Counted from the first letter of the stretch, positions 25,604 through 33,891 are shown. The stretch: 64,000 bases of DNA from JAVBNC01 sp031551765 (GCA_031551765.1 JAVBNC010000010.1:1-64000); one strand, 5' to 3'. Numbers and translations: made by a program. The notes: generated from the letters alone by a model not told the origin.

Positions 25604-25621
25604 TGTGGCAGATCTGCCACA
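25604..25621. promoter_or_regulatory. 18-bp perfect palindrome in divergent promoter region
   Basis: TGTGGCAGA/TCTGCCACA is a perfect palindrome in the 81-bp gap between the VRR-NUC gene (minus) and a small plus-strand gene. AAATTT blocks flank it on both sides. A second palindrome, CCATGC-CGGA-GCATGG, lies at 25638-25653. The dyad and its location suggest an operator controlling the divergent genes. Confidence 0.6.
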
Positions 25622-25665
25622 GAAATTTTGTGGACAACCATGCCGGAGCATGGGATTTTGCTCGT

Positions 25666-25968
25666 ATGAAAAATATCGAAAGCCTGACACGAGACGAAGC
25701 GGCACGGAAAGGCGCGGAGTTCGGCTTTGCCAACGGATACCAGCGCGCGATTGAGGAGTTGCAAAACGCCGCCAAGAGCCTCGAAAGCAGAGCGGAGACC
25801 CTGGAGGAGCGGGAGGCCGGAAAATGCGCGAGGATTTTTGCCAAAGCCCTTGCGGAACGCTCCGCGCAGGAACGGGAATCCTTTCTGGAGAGCCCGTTCC
25901 TGGAGCTTTTCTTTGCCGGGGAGATTGGCCTTGAGGGGAAGCGCATAACCGGGAAGCGCAAACGCTGA
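25666..25968 (+). CDS. Small hypothetical protein, opposite to late operon
   Basis: The start was set at ATG 25666 (MKNIESLTRDEAARKGAEFG). The 100-residue product is mostly helical and charged. It is divergent from the VRR-NUC gene and convergent with the replication gene at 25976, so it has its own promoter, probably around the palindromes at 25604-25653. No family recognised. Confidence 0.6.
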   Translation: MKNIESLTRDEAARKGAEFGFANGYQRAIEELQNAAKSLESRAETLEEREAGKCARIFAKALAERSAQERESFLESPFLELFFAGEIGLEGKRITGKRKR

Positions 25969-25975
25969 GGGGCGA

Positions 25976-26440
25976 TCACTGCAACACCTCGCCCACGCTC
26001 CTGGGGCCGTTCCCGTTCCATCTGCGCTTTCCGGTATCGCCCAACACCTCCCGCGCCAGGGCTTCGCGTTCCGCATCGCTGGTGGCGTCAAAAAACGCTA
26101 TGGCGCGCTTGTCGCCGCGAAGCGAGGCTAATATCATGGCCGGAAACGTCGCCTGCCGGCTGAATTCCTCCGGCGTACTGGTCGCCTCAGGCAATTCCAG
26201 CACGGGAGGGCGGTTGGGCGTCAGACCTTCCAGCGCGGAGCGGATATCAGCTTCCGTTGGCCAGAAGCGGGAGAGTTCCCGATGCCTGCGCATGGCGGCG
26301 CGGAACCGCTGGTCATCAACTTCCCGCATGGTTTCCGACCATTCCCGGGCGATAACTTCCAGGTCAGGTTCCGGGAGGGAGCGCTGCATGAGTATGCACA
26401 TTCTCTCCAGTTCGTCTCTGATCGTCGTGTATGTCGCCAT
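25976..26440 (-). CDS. Putative helicase loader/inhibitor-like replication protein
   Basis: The start was set at ATG 26440 (MATYTTIRDELERMCILMQR), giving 154 residues. The N-terminal helical region (VIAREWSETMREVDDQRFRA, then RELSRFWPTEADIRSALEGL) resembles the G39P-type helicase-loading proteins that follow a replisome organiser gene. It overlaps the organiser-like gene by 77 bases. No DnaB or DnaC homologue is seen nearby, so the phage probably recruits the host helicase. Family assignment is tentative. Confidence 0.5.
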   Translation of the reverse strand: MATYTTIRDELERMCILMQRSLPEPDLEVIAREWSETMREVDDQRFRAAMRRHRELSRFWPTEADIRSALEGLTPNRPPVLELPEATSTPEEFSRQATFPAMILASLRGDKRAIAFFDATSDAEREALAREVLGDTGKRRWNGNGPRSVGEVLQ

Positions 26441-27461
26441 TTCCACCCTCCATGCGTTGCAGCACTCGCAATGATCGTTGCCTTCGTTCCATGTCCTGAG
26501 CCTGCGCGTAAGTCTTTGGCGCCAGCGGCCCCTCACGTGCGGCCGGGCTTTTCGGTTCCTCCGGTTTCACATACGGTTCATCATCCCAGCCTTTTTCCGA
26601 TAGCCATTTCGCCATTTTCGGGACGCCGCCGTTCTTCCACCGCGAATCCTCGGCGATCATAAGCAGGATCTTATCCAGGATCTCCCACGCCTGGGCCAGG
26701 GTGCCGTTGGTTTTCAAGCGCATCCACTCGCACCAGGCCGCTTCCCGTCCCTGCTTCACGGGATACACATCCCAGCAGGAGAGGAACGCTCGCCATTCCG
26801 GATCGCCCTTTGACGGGCTATCGGTCTTTTTTGGGCCGCCGGAAGCCGCAGGATCAGGATGGGGATTATCTGGGTGTTCTGGCACGGAACCTGCTACGCG
26901 CACGCACGCGCTATCCCCCCCCTCTTCTTTATGCGTAGGAGCAGGATAAGGAGCAGGAGCATTGCTAGACCCATTGGGGGGCATATGGGTGGCATATTGG
27001 GGGCAATGGGAAAGGTCTTTGGCGTTTTTCAGTGCGGCGTATTCATCCTTTGTGACGGTTTTTTTTCCGAGCGTGGCGAGTTGCTTAGCTATCTCCGGAT
27101 TATACCGCTTCAAGGCGTTAAACCTAGCTTCATCCTGCCTATCTTCCGCTTCAGATGCCCAGGGGTTGTTTTCGGCCCAATCGTGTAAGTAGTACCCGGC
27201 TTCCGTCAGATCTACCCACATAGCGCCTTGTTCCGTACTAAGGCAGTGGTCAAAAAAAGCCCGTTCCTCACCCTGCCAATCCGCAGCGAGTTCGATGTCT
27301 TCCCAATCCATACCGGACAAAACACCGTCAGGACGGTTCACAGCGGCCCATAGCCACAAGACCTGGAGGGATCGAATGCCCTCAAGGCCAAGGCGTTTTG
27401 CGGTCTTTTTCGTCTTTGGATGATGCCAAAACCCAACAGACAGGCGAATGTCCGTGTTCAC
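26364..27461 (-). CDS. Phage replication initiator / replisome organiser-like protein
   Basis: This 365-residue protein begins MNTDIRLSVGFWHHPKTKKT and continues with a winged-helix-like region (EGIRSLQVLWLWAAVNRPDG). This is the N-terminal pattern of phage replisome organisers. A Pro-rich linker (about 165-215) leads to a C-terminal helical domain (WRAFLSCWDVYPVKQGREAA and LSEKGWDDEPY) as in DnaT/DnaD-like primosome proteins. The lambda O-like position supports origin recognition. Confidence 0.7.
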   Translation of the reverse strand: MNTDIRLSVGFWHHPKTKKTAKRLGLEGIRSLQVLWLWAAVNRPDGVLSGMDWEDIELAADWQGEERAFFDHCLSTEQGAMWVDLTEAGYYLHDWAENNPWASEAEDRQDEARFNALKRYNPEIAKQLATLGKKTVTKDEYAALKNAKDLSHCPQYATHMPPNGSSNAPAPYPAPTHKEEGGDSACVRVAGSVPEHPDNPHPDPAASGGPKKTDSPSKGDPEWRAFLSCWDVYPVKQGREAAWCEWMRLKTNGTLAQAWEILDKILLMIAEDSRWKNGGVPKMAKWLSEKGWDDEPYVKPEEPKSPAAREGPLAPKTYAQAQDMERRQRSLRVLQRMEGGNGDIHDDQRRTGENVHTHAALPPGT

Positions 27462-27809
27462 CTATGCCCCCGTAATCCTGTCTAAAAAGTGCCGACATTC
27501 TCGCGGCATCTCTCGTTCCGGAATGGCCCGGAGAAGCTTCTTCCCGACAATGCCCTTGCGCGCCAGCATGCGCTTTGACGCCATCTCCTTTTCCCGGTAG
27601 GCGCAGAAGTGGTAGCGCTCGATAATGCCGGTCTCGTCGTCGACCTTTGGCGGCTCATAGTGCGCGCAGTGACCGCGCTGCCAGCACGCGGGCACGTTCT
27701 CCGGGTTCTCCTGGCAGTATTGCTCGTGGCGCTCCACGGCGTGTTTTTTGATGCGGACGAACCGCGCGCCGCAGTACCGGCACTTGTAGGCTGTGATTTG
27801 TTCAGGCAT
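27462..27809 (-). CDS. Zinc-finger-like small phage protein
   Basis: The start was set at ATG 27809 (MPEQITAYKCRYCGARFVRI). The 115-residue protein has CRYC...HAVERHEQYC, a C2H2/C2HC-like finger, and additional Cys in PACWQRGHCAHY and FCAYREKEM. It lies between the radical SAM gene (8-base overlap) and the replication initiator. A nucleic-acid-binding role is likely, but the family is unknown. Confidence 0.6.
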   Translation of the reverse strand: MPEQITAYKCRYCGARFVRIKKHAVERHEQYCQENPENVPACWQRGHCAHYEPPKVDDETGIIERYHFCAYREKEMASKRMLARKGIVGKKLLRAIPEREMPRECRHFLDRITGA

Positions 27810-28698
27810 TGGCGGCTTCCTCTTGCTGGTGCTGCGCCCAAAACTTGGGCCAGGGAGTTGTTTTGCGTATACGCGGCTGATCGCACCATCTGGCGAAGAT
27901 GCGTTGCTTGCGGGTCGGGAGCGTGCCCTTCCAGTCCCGGTACGGCTGGGCAAAGGGCGTGACCTTCAGGCTCTCCAGAAACAGGACCCGGTCGTGGGCG
28001 TCGTCAACATTCTTGACCAGGACGTAGCACCAGTATTCCCGGTAGGGACCACCGGCGGCGCGGAGCAGGCGCACAGCCTTTTCCACTTCCGGCATCTGCG
28101 ACTTCTGGTCACAGGCCAGACGGAGGAAGCGTATCCAGCGCAGCGCACCCAGGCGCCGGGCAATTCCTGCGTCGATCAGCCTGGCGTCCAGGCCCTGGTT
28201 AAAATCCACGGCCAGCCCCATCCGAGCCATTTTCTCAATCTGGGCAATGCCGTGAGGGTGCGCCAAAACGTTGTTGTCCATCAGCTTGGCCTCGCGATGA
28301 CGGCAAAACTCCTCAATGTCGGCATGGGCGCGGATTTCGCCCTCTTTGGTAGGGACAACGCACCAGGGGCAGGAGCGGGTGCAGCCGCGCGTGAGGAACC
28401 CCAGGCTGTAGCTCAGGCCGTAGAAGCCGTAATCCGGGCAGACGTGCTCGATCTCATCCGGCAGTGTGGCCGAGAGATCGTAGCCTGTGCCGCCCTTGAC
28501 GGCCGTTGGCGGCAAACGCCTTTCAGGGGTCCAGGAAAAAACTTTGCTGGAATAGACCCGGTCATAGAGCATTGCGAACATCGGCAGGGGGTTGAATACC
28601 TCGACCTGATCTCCCCGTGCCCTGTGCCACGCCGCCAGCTTCATCAGGGCAAGGTTGGGGAAGGCCGTGGAGTCGGATTTATGCAGGGCGATACGCAT
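27802..28698 (-). CDS. Radical SAM protein
   Basis: This 298-residue protein has the cluster motif GCTRSCPWCVVP, a CxxxCxxC that would bind the 4Fe-4S cluster and SAM. Beta/alpha-barrel-like segments follow, such as KLMDNNVLAHPHGIAQIEKM, AVDFNQGLDARLI and YREYWCYVLVKNVDDAHDRV. The N-terminus (MRIALHKSDSTAFPNLALMK) resembles the B12-binding-like domain of larger radical SAM enzymes. It abuts a DNA methyltransferase gene, so nucleic-acid modification is plausible. Substrate unknown. Confidence 0.82.
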   Translation of the reverse strand: MRIALHKSDSTAFPNLALMKLAAWHRARGDQVEVFNPLPMFAMLYDRVYSSKVFSWTPERRLPPTAVKGGTGYDLSATLPDEIEHVCPDYGFYGLSYSLGFLTRGCTRSCPWCVVPTKEGEIRAHADIEEFCRHREAKLMDNNVLAHPHGIAQIEKMARMGLAVDFNQGLDARLIDAGIARRLGALRWIRFLRLACDQKSQMPEVEKAVRLLRAAGGPYREYWCYVLVKNVDDAHDRVLFLESLKVTPFAQPYRDWKGTLPTRKQRIFARWCDQPRIRKTTPWPKFWAQHQQEEAANA

Positions 28699-29835
28699 TC
28701 ACGTCCCCAACATCCGCAACAACGGTAATTCCGCCCGGGGCCCGGACTTCTGCGTCGGCAGCCTCTCCACCCTGCGCGCCGCGATGGCGCAAGAATTCGG
28801 GCTGATTTCTATCCCGATCCACTGGCGGCGGAACATTCGCGCGACCTCCCCCACGGTGCCGGAGCCGAAGAATGGGTCCAGAACCGTGCCGCCCATGGGG
28901 CAGCCAGCCAGAATGCAGGGCCTTACAAGCTCTGTGGGGAAAGTGGCGTAGTGGGCGCCGGGAAATGGTTCCGTGGGGATGGTCCAGACGGAGCGGCGGT
29001 TTCGGGTAAAGAGCGGGTAGTTCATTTCCCTTGAGCCCTGCCCCCCCCCTCGCGTGTCCACGCCCGGACGCGGATTGCGCTTTTTTGTTGTGCGATCCGG
29101 CCTATGTTGGCTGTGCGCCTGGCCCGGGCGATCAGGTTCCGCGACTTCGCGTGCGAAAGTCAGGGCGCTCGGGTGCTGGAGCTTGGGACGGTTTCCCGAA
29201 TTTTGTTTCTGCCCGGGGGCCCGATACCCTTGACCGGTGGCATCGTGTTCGGTCATCGCCGCGGCTGGTTCGCGCACGGCCTCGTGGTCGTAGAAGTACT
29301 TTTCGGACTTGGTGAGGAGGAACAGGTATTCGTGCGCGCGCGTCGGCCTATCCTGCACGCTTTCCGGCATGGGGTTGGGCTTGGCCCATATGATGTCACA
29401 ACGCAGGTACCACCCGGCAGCCTGAAGGGCGAAGGCCACACGCCAAGGGAGGCCGATCAGGTTTTTCGGCGGCAGCCCCGCCACGCTACGGCCAGGCATC
29501 CCAATGGAGGCGGGATTGCCCTGCTGTTTCGTGCCGGCGGCGTCGAATCGTTTGCGTTTTCCGAAGTTGGAGGTGTAGGCGTCTCCGAGATTGAGCCAGA
29601 GAGAGCCGTCATCGCGTAGGACGCGCCGCACCTCGCCAAAAACCTCCAGCAGACGCGCAACGTATTCATCGGGCGTTTCCTCAAGCCCTATTTGCCCGGC
29701 AGTACCGTAATCGCGTAAGCCCCAATAAGGCGGGCTGGTGACGCAGCAATGCGCGGACGCATCCGGTAGGGTGCGCAGCACCTCCAGGGAGTCTCCTTGG
29801 TGCAGGGTGCCGTGAGGAAAGCGCGTCACGCTCAT
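28699..29835 (-). CDS. Beta-class DNA methyltransferase (N6-A or N4-C)
   Basis: This 378-residue protein has catalytic motif IV TSPPYWGL near residues 33-40 and SAM-binding motif I LDPFFGSGTVG near 319-329. Motif IV before motif I defines the beta class. The middle (about 120-280) is a variable target-recognition region. TSPPYW supports exocyclic amino methylation. No restriction enzyme is adjacent, so self-protection or regulation is more likely than a complete R-M system. The gene overlaps the DUF4942 gene by 4 bases. Confidence 0.9.
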   Translation of the reverse strand: MSVTRFPHGTLHQGDSLEVLRTLPDASAHCCVTSPPYWGLRDYGTAGQIGLEETPDEYVARLLEVFGEVRRVLRDDGSLWLNLGDAYTSNFGKRKRFDAAGTKQQGNPASIGMPGRSVAGLPPKNLIGLPWRVAFALQAAGWYLRCDIIWAKPNPMPESVQDRPTRAHEYLFLLTKSEKYFYDHEAVREPAAAMTEHDATGQGYRAPGQKQNSGNRPKLQHPSALTFAREVAEPDRPGQAHSQHRPDRTTKKRNPRPGVDTRGGGQGSREMNYPLFTRNRRSVWTIPTEPFPGAHYATFPTELVRPCILAGCPMGGTVLDPFFGSGTVGEVARMFRRQWIGIEISPNSCAIAARRVERLPTQKSGPRAELPLLRMLGT

Positions 29836-31358
29836 GGGAATCCCACAGCCTTCGGCACAATGGCGCCGTCTTTCGCCGCGGCTTCCTGGTGCTTGTAATC
29901 GTCGGGCAGCCAGTTCTTGCCGCGCGCCGCTTCAAGGTTAAAGCGCTCCCACAGGGACTTGTCGCGGAAGACCATGTGCAAAGTGCCCTTCTTATAGCCG
30001 ACAAGTTCAAAAAACTCGGAATGGAACTTCTGTCCGGTCCAGTCAGGATTCGCCCGCCGTTTTTCCGTGTACGCTCCCGGATCGGAGACCACGGGATACG
30101 CGAAAGCCTTGACGGCCTGACGGACAGCCAGCACGTCTTCAAGTTTCCGGCCTTCCAGATAGGCGAGAGCGCGATCAATGTCGTCGAGCTTGTCCTGATA
30201 AGACCAGGGAATATCACCGCGCTCGGCCCACCAGTTGAAGCTCTCCCAAACCGACACCGGCACAATGACCTTGCGGTTTACCTTCCAGGCGTCATTGGTT
30301 TTCCATCCCTCGACGTGGATCTTGTTTTTCTTGTCAAAGGCGGTCATCAGGTCGAAGGCTTCCAGGACGCAGCGGCGCAGAATTTCCGGCCCGTTTTCCA
30401 GCAGGGCGAGCACGGCTCCGGTGATATTCTCTTCCGAGAAGGCCATGCGGAGCATTTCTTCCTTCTGCTTGTCGAAGTCCGCCTTGACCTTGGCGCTCAT
30501 GAGGTTGCGCATCTTGGTCAATTCGAACACCTTCTGCCAGGCATCCGTTTTCAGCGCCTCCACGAACGCGTTGTAGGCGCTGTCCTGATCGTCTTTGAAT
30601 ATCGCCTCGGTTGCCGCCTTGAGCCATTGCACATCAGATTTCGGGGAAAGCGGCTGCGCAAAAGACTTGAGTTCGGCCGCCATAACGAGCATGCGGGAGT
30701 ATATTTCCCGCGCCCGGTCAAACTGTATGACGAGGTTTCCGACAGTATTGCGGGTGGCCACCTGGCTGGAGAAAGCGCCTTCCTCAAAAACTGTGTCGTC
30801 CTGATCCTCCGCGCCGCCGAACACTTCAAACTCAATGGGCTTCGCCTTTTTATGCAGGCGGACGAGGGCTACGTTGACGGATGTTTTCCTGAATGCGTCC
30901 TCAAAGCAGGCGCCAAGTTCCTCAACGCTTCCGTGGTCCTCAATGATCCGCGCGAGTTGCCCATTACGCATGGCGTCGGCGTTGAGCAGGCAAACAAGAT
31001 CCCCTTCGTGGAGAATGCTCCAGGCATGCAGAAGGTGTTTTTCGCCGTTGCTGAACGGGGGATTCATGACGATCAGGCTGTACCGGCAATTTGGCTGGAA
31101 ACTCAGAAAGTCGGCGCTGACGAGCGTGTAGCCCTTGCCGCGCAGGGTGGCTTGCAATTCCGGTTCGATTTCACAACAGTGAATGCGGCTGCGGAACGCC
31201 TCAGCGCGCCCGGAGCGCCCGGTGGCGGCGACAATGGCATCACACAGATCGCCCTTCCCGGCGCTGGGTTCGAGTATGGCCCGGCCGTCCAGTTTGAGGC
31301 CGGAAAGCATCTTGCGCGCCACGTGTGCGGGCGTGGGGTAGAATCCTGGGTTAAACAT
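29832..31358 (-). CDS. N6-adenine methyltransferase with C-terminal DUF4942-like region
   Basis: The start was set at ATG 31358 (MFNPGFYPTPAHVARKMLSG) after a GGAGG site, giving 508 residues. The N-terminal domain has motif I LEPSAGKGDLCDAI (29-42) and motif IV VMNPPFSNG (97-105), a gamma-class arrangement. The remaining 330 or so residues (starting near VIQFDRAREIYSRML) fit DUF4942, which is often fused to phage methyltransferases and may recognise DNA. It lies in a block with a beta-class MTase and two radical-SAM-like proteins. Confidence 0.85.
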   Translation of the reverse strand: MFNPGFYPTPAHVARKMLSGLKLDGRAILEPSAGKGDLCDAIVAATGRSGRAEAFRSRIHCCEIEPELQATLRGKGYTLVSADFLSFQPNCRYSLIVMNPPFSNGEKHLLHAWSILHEGDLVCLLNADAMRNGQLARIIEDHGSVEELGACFEDAFRKTSVNVALVRLHKKAKPIEFEVFGGAEDQDDTVFEEGAFSSQVATRNTVGNLVIQFDRAREIYSRMLVMAAELKSFAQPLSPKSDVQWLKAATEAIFKDDQDSAYNAFVEALKTDAWQKVFELTKMRNLMSAKVKADFDKQKEEMLRMAFSEENITGAVLALLENGPEILRRCVLEAFDLMTAFDKKNKIHVEGWKTNDAWKVNRKVIVPVSVWESFNWWAERGDIPWSYQDKLDDIDRALAYLEGRKLEDVLAVRQAVKAFAYPVVSDPGAYTEKRRANPDWTGQKFHSEFFELVGYKKGTLHMVFRDKSLWERFNLEAARGKNWLPDDYKHQEAAAKDGAIVPKAVGFP

Positions 31359-31767
31359 GCTTGGCCTCCAACGGCTTCCCTGCCGCCTTCCGTAGCGCAT
31401 CATCAACCTCAACGCCCCACAGCGGTCGCGTGATTACCGTCAGCCCGGCATCCGCGCAGGCCGCGCCAAAATCCAGGGCTTTGCCGGTGAAACCGAACTG
31501 AGCCGCAACCAGCGCCAGAAACCGGACACCGAAGCGCTTATCCCGTTTGTGCCGGGGCAGCACATAGGCCAGGGTGTCGCGCAGATACGCGGGAACCTGG
31601 GCCCCGACATGGCGCCGCCCGATCACGGCGGTGAGCATCAACTCGTGCCCGGCGGGGCAGGCCCGGCATGTTTCCAGGTCTGCGGCGTCGGCGGTGCCCG
31701 TGATGGTGTGCGTGCACTCCGAAGGGGTGACGTGCCGCCCGGGGCGTAGAGAACGGGCGCAGATCAT
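31351..31767 (-). CDS. Hypothetical protein in methyltransferase operon
   Basis: This 138-residue protein has a Cys cluster (SECTHTITG, ETCRACPAGHEL) that may bind zinc. The C-terminal half is hydrophobic (GVRFLALVAAQFGFTGKALD). It overlaps the DUF4942 gene by 8 bases and the Gp37/Gp68 gene by 4 bases, so the block is translationally coupled. No family recognised. Confidence 0.6.
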   Translation of the reverse strand: MICARSLRPGRHVTPSECTHTITGTADAADLETCRACPAGHELMLTAVIGRRHVGAQVPAYLRDTLAYVLPRHKRDKRFGVRFLALVAAQFGFTGKALDFGAACADAGLTVITRPLWGVEVDDALRKAAGKPLEAKHV

Positions 31768-32630
31768 GCGGCCCCCGGAAAATCGCTGTGCTCGACGCCG
31801 TCCAGCAAACGATATTTTTTTCCGAGTCTCCGCATCGGGCCGACGCCCGATTTATCAAAGACGAAGTGATATCTGCCGCCAGTTTTATTGACCGCTCCAG
31901 AGGCCGTATGCTCAACGTCCGAAGGAGAGTATGCGCCGAATGACTTGAAAAAGAAGGGCACGCCCATGACTTGGCATTGGTCGCGTAGCCTGCGTACCCA
32001 TTTGACATCCAGGGGGCGGGCTCTGGGGCCGGTTTCGCCGCCGCAGATAACCCAATCGATACCCTCAAGATTTACCTCTCCCAAGTCGGAGAGAAGCGGC
32101 TCAAAGCTCACAAATCGAATGGCGGCGGGCGTTCTGCGCAGATAGTCCATTTTGCGGAGTTCATCCGGATTACAGACAGTGACGCCAAGCCAGACGTTGG
32201 GGAGCGGCCTGTTCCCGAGATAGCCGAGATATTGTGGAAGGCGTTTTGCTCTTTTGGTCAGCACCATAAAGGTGTGCCGGGGATATTCTTTGAAGGCGCT
32301 CCAAATTTTATCGAGAATGCCGTATCCAATATTTTGATGGAAAAGATCGCACATGCTGCCGACAAAAACTCTGCAGGGAGTTTTGGGTATGCGCTCAAGC
32401 TGTGCAAAGTCCCAGACGATCTGACCACTCCATTGGTTGTTCCGTATGGGCCTATAGCCATACATCCCGCCGCCGTGCATTTCCGTGCGGTAGTGATGCG
32501 GAGCTTTGGGGTTATGGGCCATGCGTGCGGCGAACTTTTCCGCATAGCAGTTGTCGCAGCCGGGGCTGCACTTGGAGCATCCGACCACGGGATTGATAGT
32601 AGCATCGCACCACTCTATTTTCGTACTCAT
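31764..32630 (-). CDS. Phage Gp37/Gp68 family protein (DUF5131, radical-SAM-like)
   Basis: The start was set at ATG 32630 (MSTKIEWCDATINPVVGCSK). The 288-residue protein shows the family signature IEWCDATINPVVGCSKCSPG followed by CDNCYAEKFAARM. The Cys-rich motif resembles a radical SAM cluster-binding site. Later hallmarks are VFVGSMCDLFHQNI, FMVLTKRAKRLPQYL, WLGVTVCN and VICGGETGPRARPLDVKWV. The biochemical activity of the family is not established. Confidence 0.88.
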   Translation of the reverse strand: MSTKIEWCDATINPVVGCSKCSPGCDNCYAEKFAARMAHNPKAPHHYRTEMHGGGMYGYRPIRNNQWSGQIVWDFAQLERIPKTPCRVFVGSMCDLFHQNIGYGILDKIWSAFKEYPRHTFMVLTKRAKRLPQYLGYLGNRPLPNVWLGVTVCNPDELRKMDYLRRTPAAIRFVSFEPLLSDLGEVNLEGIDWVICGGETGPRARPLDVKWVRRLRDQCQVMGVPFFFKSFGAYSPSDVEHTASGAVNKTGGRYHFVFDKSGVGPMRRLGKKYRLLDGVEHSDFPGAA

Positions 32631-32881
32631 GCCCGATCCCCCGCCGGCAGACTGTGTTCGATTCCTGCCCGCCCGCGCACCCTCTGGGGTAGCGTCTTCG
32701 GCAGGGGTACCCGCATAAATTCCGTCTTTTTCGCTTGCGCCCTGATTCGGTCCCGGAAAACATCCATCAGTTTGTGGACGCGCATCTCCATCTGCATCTC
32801 GTCCACGACCGTGAGCGATTCCAAGGGGCCGTGAAGGCAAAGGTGCTCGAACTCAGCGAGGGTCATGCCGTCTAAACTCAT
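32627..32881 (-). CDS. Small hypothetical protein
   Basis: This 84-residue protein starts after a GGAGG site and overlaps the Gp37/Gp68 start by 4 bases. The N-terminal half is acidic (LAEFEHLCLHGPLESLTVVD) and the C-terminus is basic. A strong three-way-junction hairpin sits just upstream (32898-32963) and could affect its translation. Function unknown. Confidence 0.6.
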   Translation of the reverse strand: MSLDGMTLAEFEHLCLHGPLESLTVVDEMQMEMRVHKLMDVFRDRIRAQAKKTEFMRVPLPKTLPQRVRGRAGIEHSLPAGDRA

Positions 32882-32897
32882 GGCTTCCTCCGTGGTA

Positions 32898-32963
32898 TGC
32901 CCGCCGCGCGTATGTCCCGTGCAAGGACAGGGCGGCCGGGGGCGTGGCCGCGCGCGGCGGGCA
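32898..32963 (-). ncRNA. Candidate structured RNA element (three-way junction)
   Basis: A 13-bp GC stem, TGCCCGCCGCGCG (32898-32910) with CGCGCGGCGGGCA (32951-32963), encloses two small hairpins. These are TGTCC/GGACA (32913-32917/32925-32929) and CGGCC/GGCCG (32933-32937/32946-32950). It fills most of the 86-bp gap between two minus-strand genes and ends about 10 bases before the next ribosome site. No T-run follows, so it is not a plain terminator. The strand is inferred from the flanking genes. Confidence 0.5.
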
Positions 32964-32967
32964 AATT

Positions 32968-33447
32968 TTAGCGCTGCACTTTCCCGGCTTCCCAGTCACG
33001 CTTGTAGCTGGTGTAAGTCTGCTCAAGATCCTGCTTGGCCTCGTCGACGATAGGCCGCACAACATTCGGATGTGCTTTCTCTTCTTTCATCGCCTTATGC
33101 GCGAGACCGACGTTTTTATAGTCGGAAAGCATTTCCTCGATTGTGGTGGGTTGGTCAGGCTCGGCATCCTCGACAAAAGCCACCCGCAACCCCAGCGGTT
33201 CCATGATGAAGTCCAGAGCCGCGCGCACAGCTTCAGACGCTCCGGCTTCGTCGGCCTGGCGGAGCAGCAGCCTGATACGGTCAAATGGGTTCCGTTCAGA
33301 GTCGGCGGTAAATTCAGGGTTGCGGCAGTAGCGGCCTATCTGCGTCTGCCCGACCGAAAAAATATTCTGCATGCCGCTGGCGCCGATGGCCGCCTTCATG
33401 GCCTGCATGATCTCCCAGGACGCAACCGGGGGTTTTTTCTCGCACAT
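32968..33447 (-). CDS. Hypothetical early regulatory-like protein
   Basis: The start was set at ATG 33447 (MCEKKPPVASWEIMQAMKAA) after GAGGGA. The 159-residue protein has an HTH-like N-terminal half (IFSVGQTQIGRYCRNPEFTA) of the type seen in phage CII-like or small regulators, then helical segments. It is the fourth gene after the Cro-like gene, so an early regulatory or replication-associated role is possible. Confidence 0.5.
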   Translation of the reverse strand: MCEKKPPVASWEIMQAMKAAIGASGMQNIFSVGQTQIGRYCRNPEFTADSERNPFDRIRLLLRQADEAGASEAVRAALDFIMEPLGLRVAFVEDAEPDQPTTIEEMLSDYKNVGLAHKAMKEEKAHPNVVRPIVDEAKQDLEQTYTSYKRDWEAGKVQR

Positions 33448-33488
33448 GTATCCCTCGCAACGGTGTACTGGCCTGCTATTCTGCAAAC

Positions 33489-33716
33489 ATGGAAACCCAA
33501 AACCCTGCCGCCCTCTGCCGTCTCACCGTCCGAGCCACCCCGGGTGGCCTCGTGCTGAAAGTGGCCGTGCTGACGCCGGGCGGTATCGCCTGGCGCAGCT
33601 ACAAGCACGTCATCGGCTGTGACCTTGACCAGGCTCTTGCCGCCGCTCTTCGCTCTTGCGGCCAGGCTTCGGCGTGGACTTGGGCGCGGCTGCCGGGATT
33701 GGCGGGACGCCGCTGA
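33489..33716 (+). CDS. Possible small antisense gene
   Basis: This 75-residue plus-strand ORF (METQNPAALCRLTVRATPGG...) fills a 162-bp gap between minus-strand genes and overlaps the 3' end of the zinc-ribbon gene antisense. It has a plausible beta-strand pattern (LVLKVAVLTPGGIAWRSY) but no visible ribosome site. It could be a real small protein or chance. Confidence 0.35.
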   Translation: METQNPAALCRLTVRATPGGLVLKVAVLTPGGIAWRSYKHVIGCDLDQALAAALRSCGQASAWTWARLPGLAGRR

Positions 33717-33891
33717 AGCAATCCGCGCAGCAAAATTTCTTTGCGGCCCAATAGGCATCGCTCTGGCCCCGACGCATGAACACGGCCCCGCATTTCGGAT
33801 TTCCGCAGCGCCGCTCCCGGGAATCATCTAGGACTTCGCCGGGCACGGCATGCCGGACCCAATGCGGAATCTGGCGCTCAAGGGACGTCAC
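33610..33891 (-). CDS. Zinc-ribbon-like small protein
   Basis: The start was set at GTG 33891, whose GTGA overlaps the upstream stop. The 93-residue product begins (M)TSLERQIPHWVRHAV and has a zinc-ribbon pattern RRCGNPKCGAVF...KKFCCADC, then a Pro/Lys-rich basic tail. The longer frame up to 34065 crosses two other genes and is not used here. It lies in the early operon after the Cro-like gene. Confidence 0.6.
   Translation of the reverse strand: MTSLERQIPHWVRHAVPGEVLDDSRERRCGNPKCGAVFMRRGQSDAYWAAKKFCCADCFSGVPPIPAAAPKSTPKPGRKSEERRQEPGQGHSR

Noticed and set aside
29889..31433. 514-residue plus-strand ORF opposite the DUF4942 methyltransferase
   Set aside because: The minus strand shows methyltransferase motifs I and IV. 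The plus translation shows none and has no ribosome site.
33396..33827. 143-residue minus-strand ORF near the CII-like gene
   Set aside because: It is out of frame with the zinc-ribbon gene and overlaps the CII-like start, and has low-complexity Arg/Pro/Gly content without motifs.
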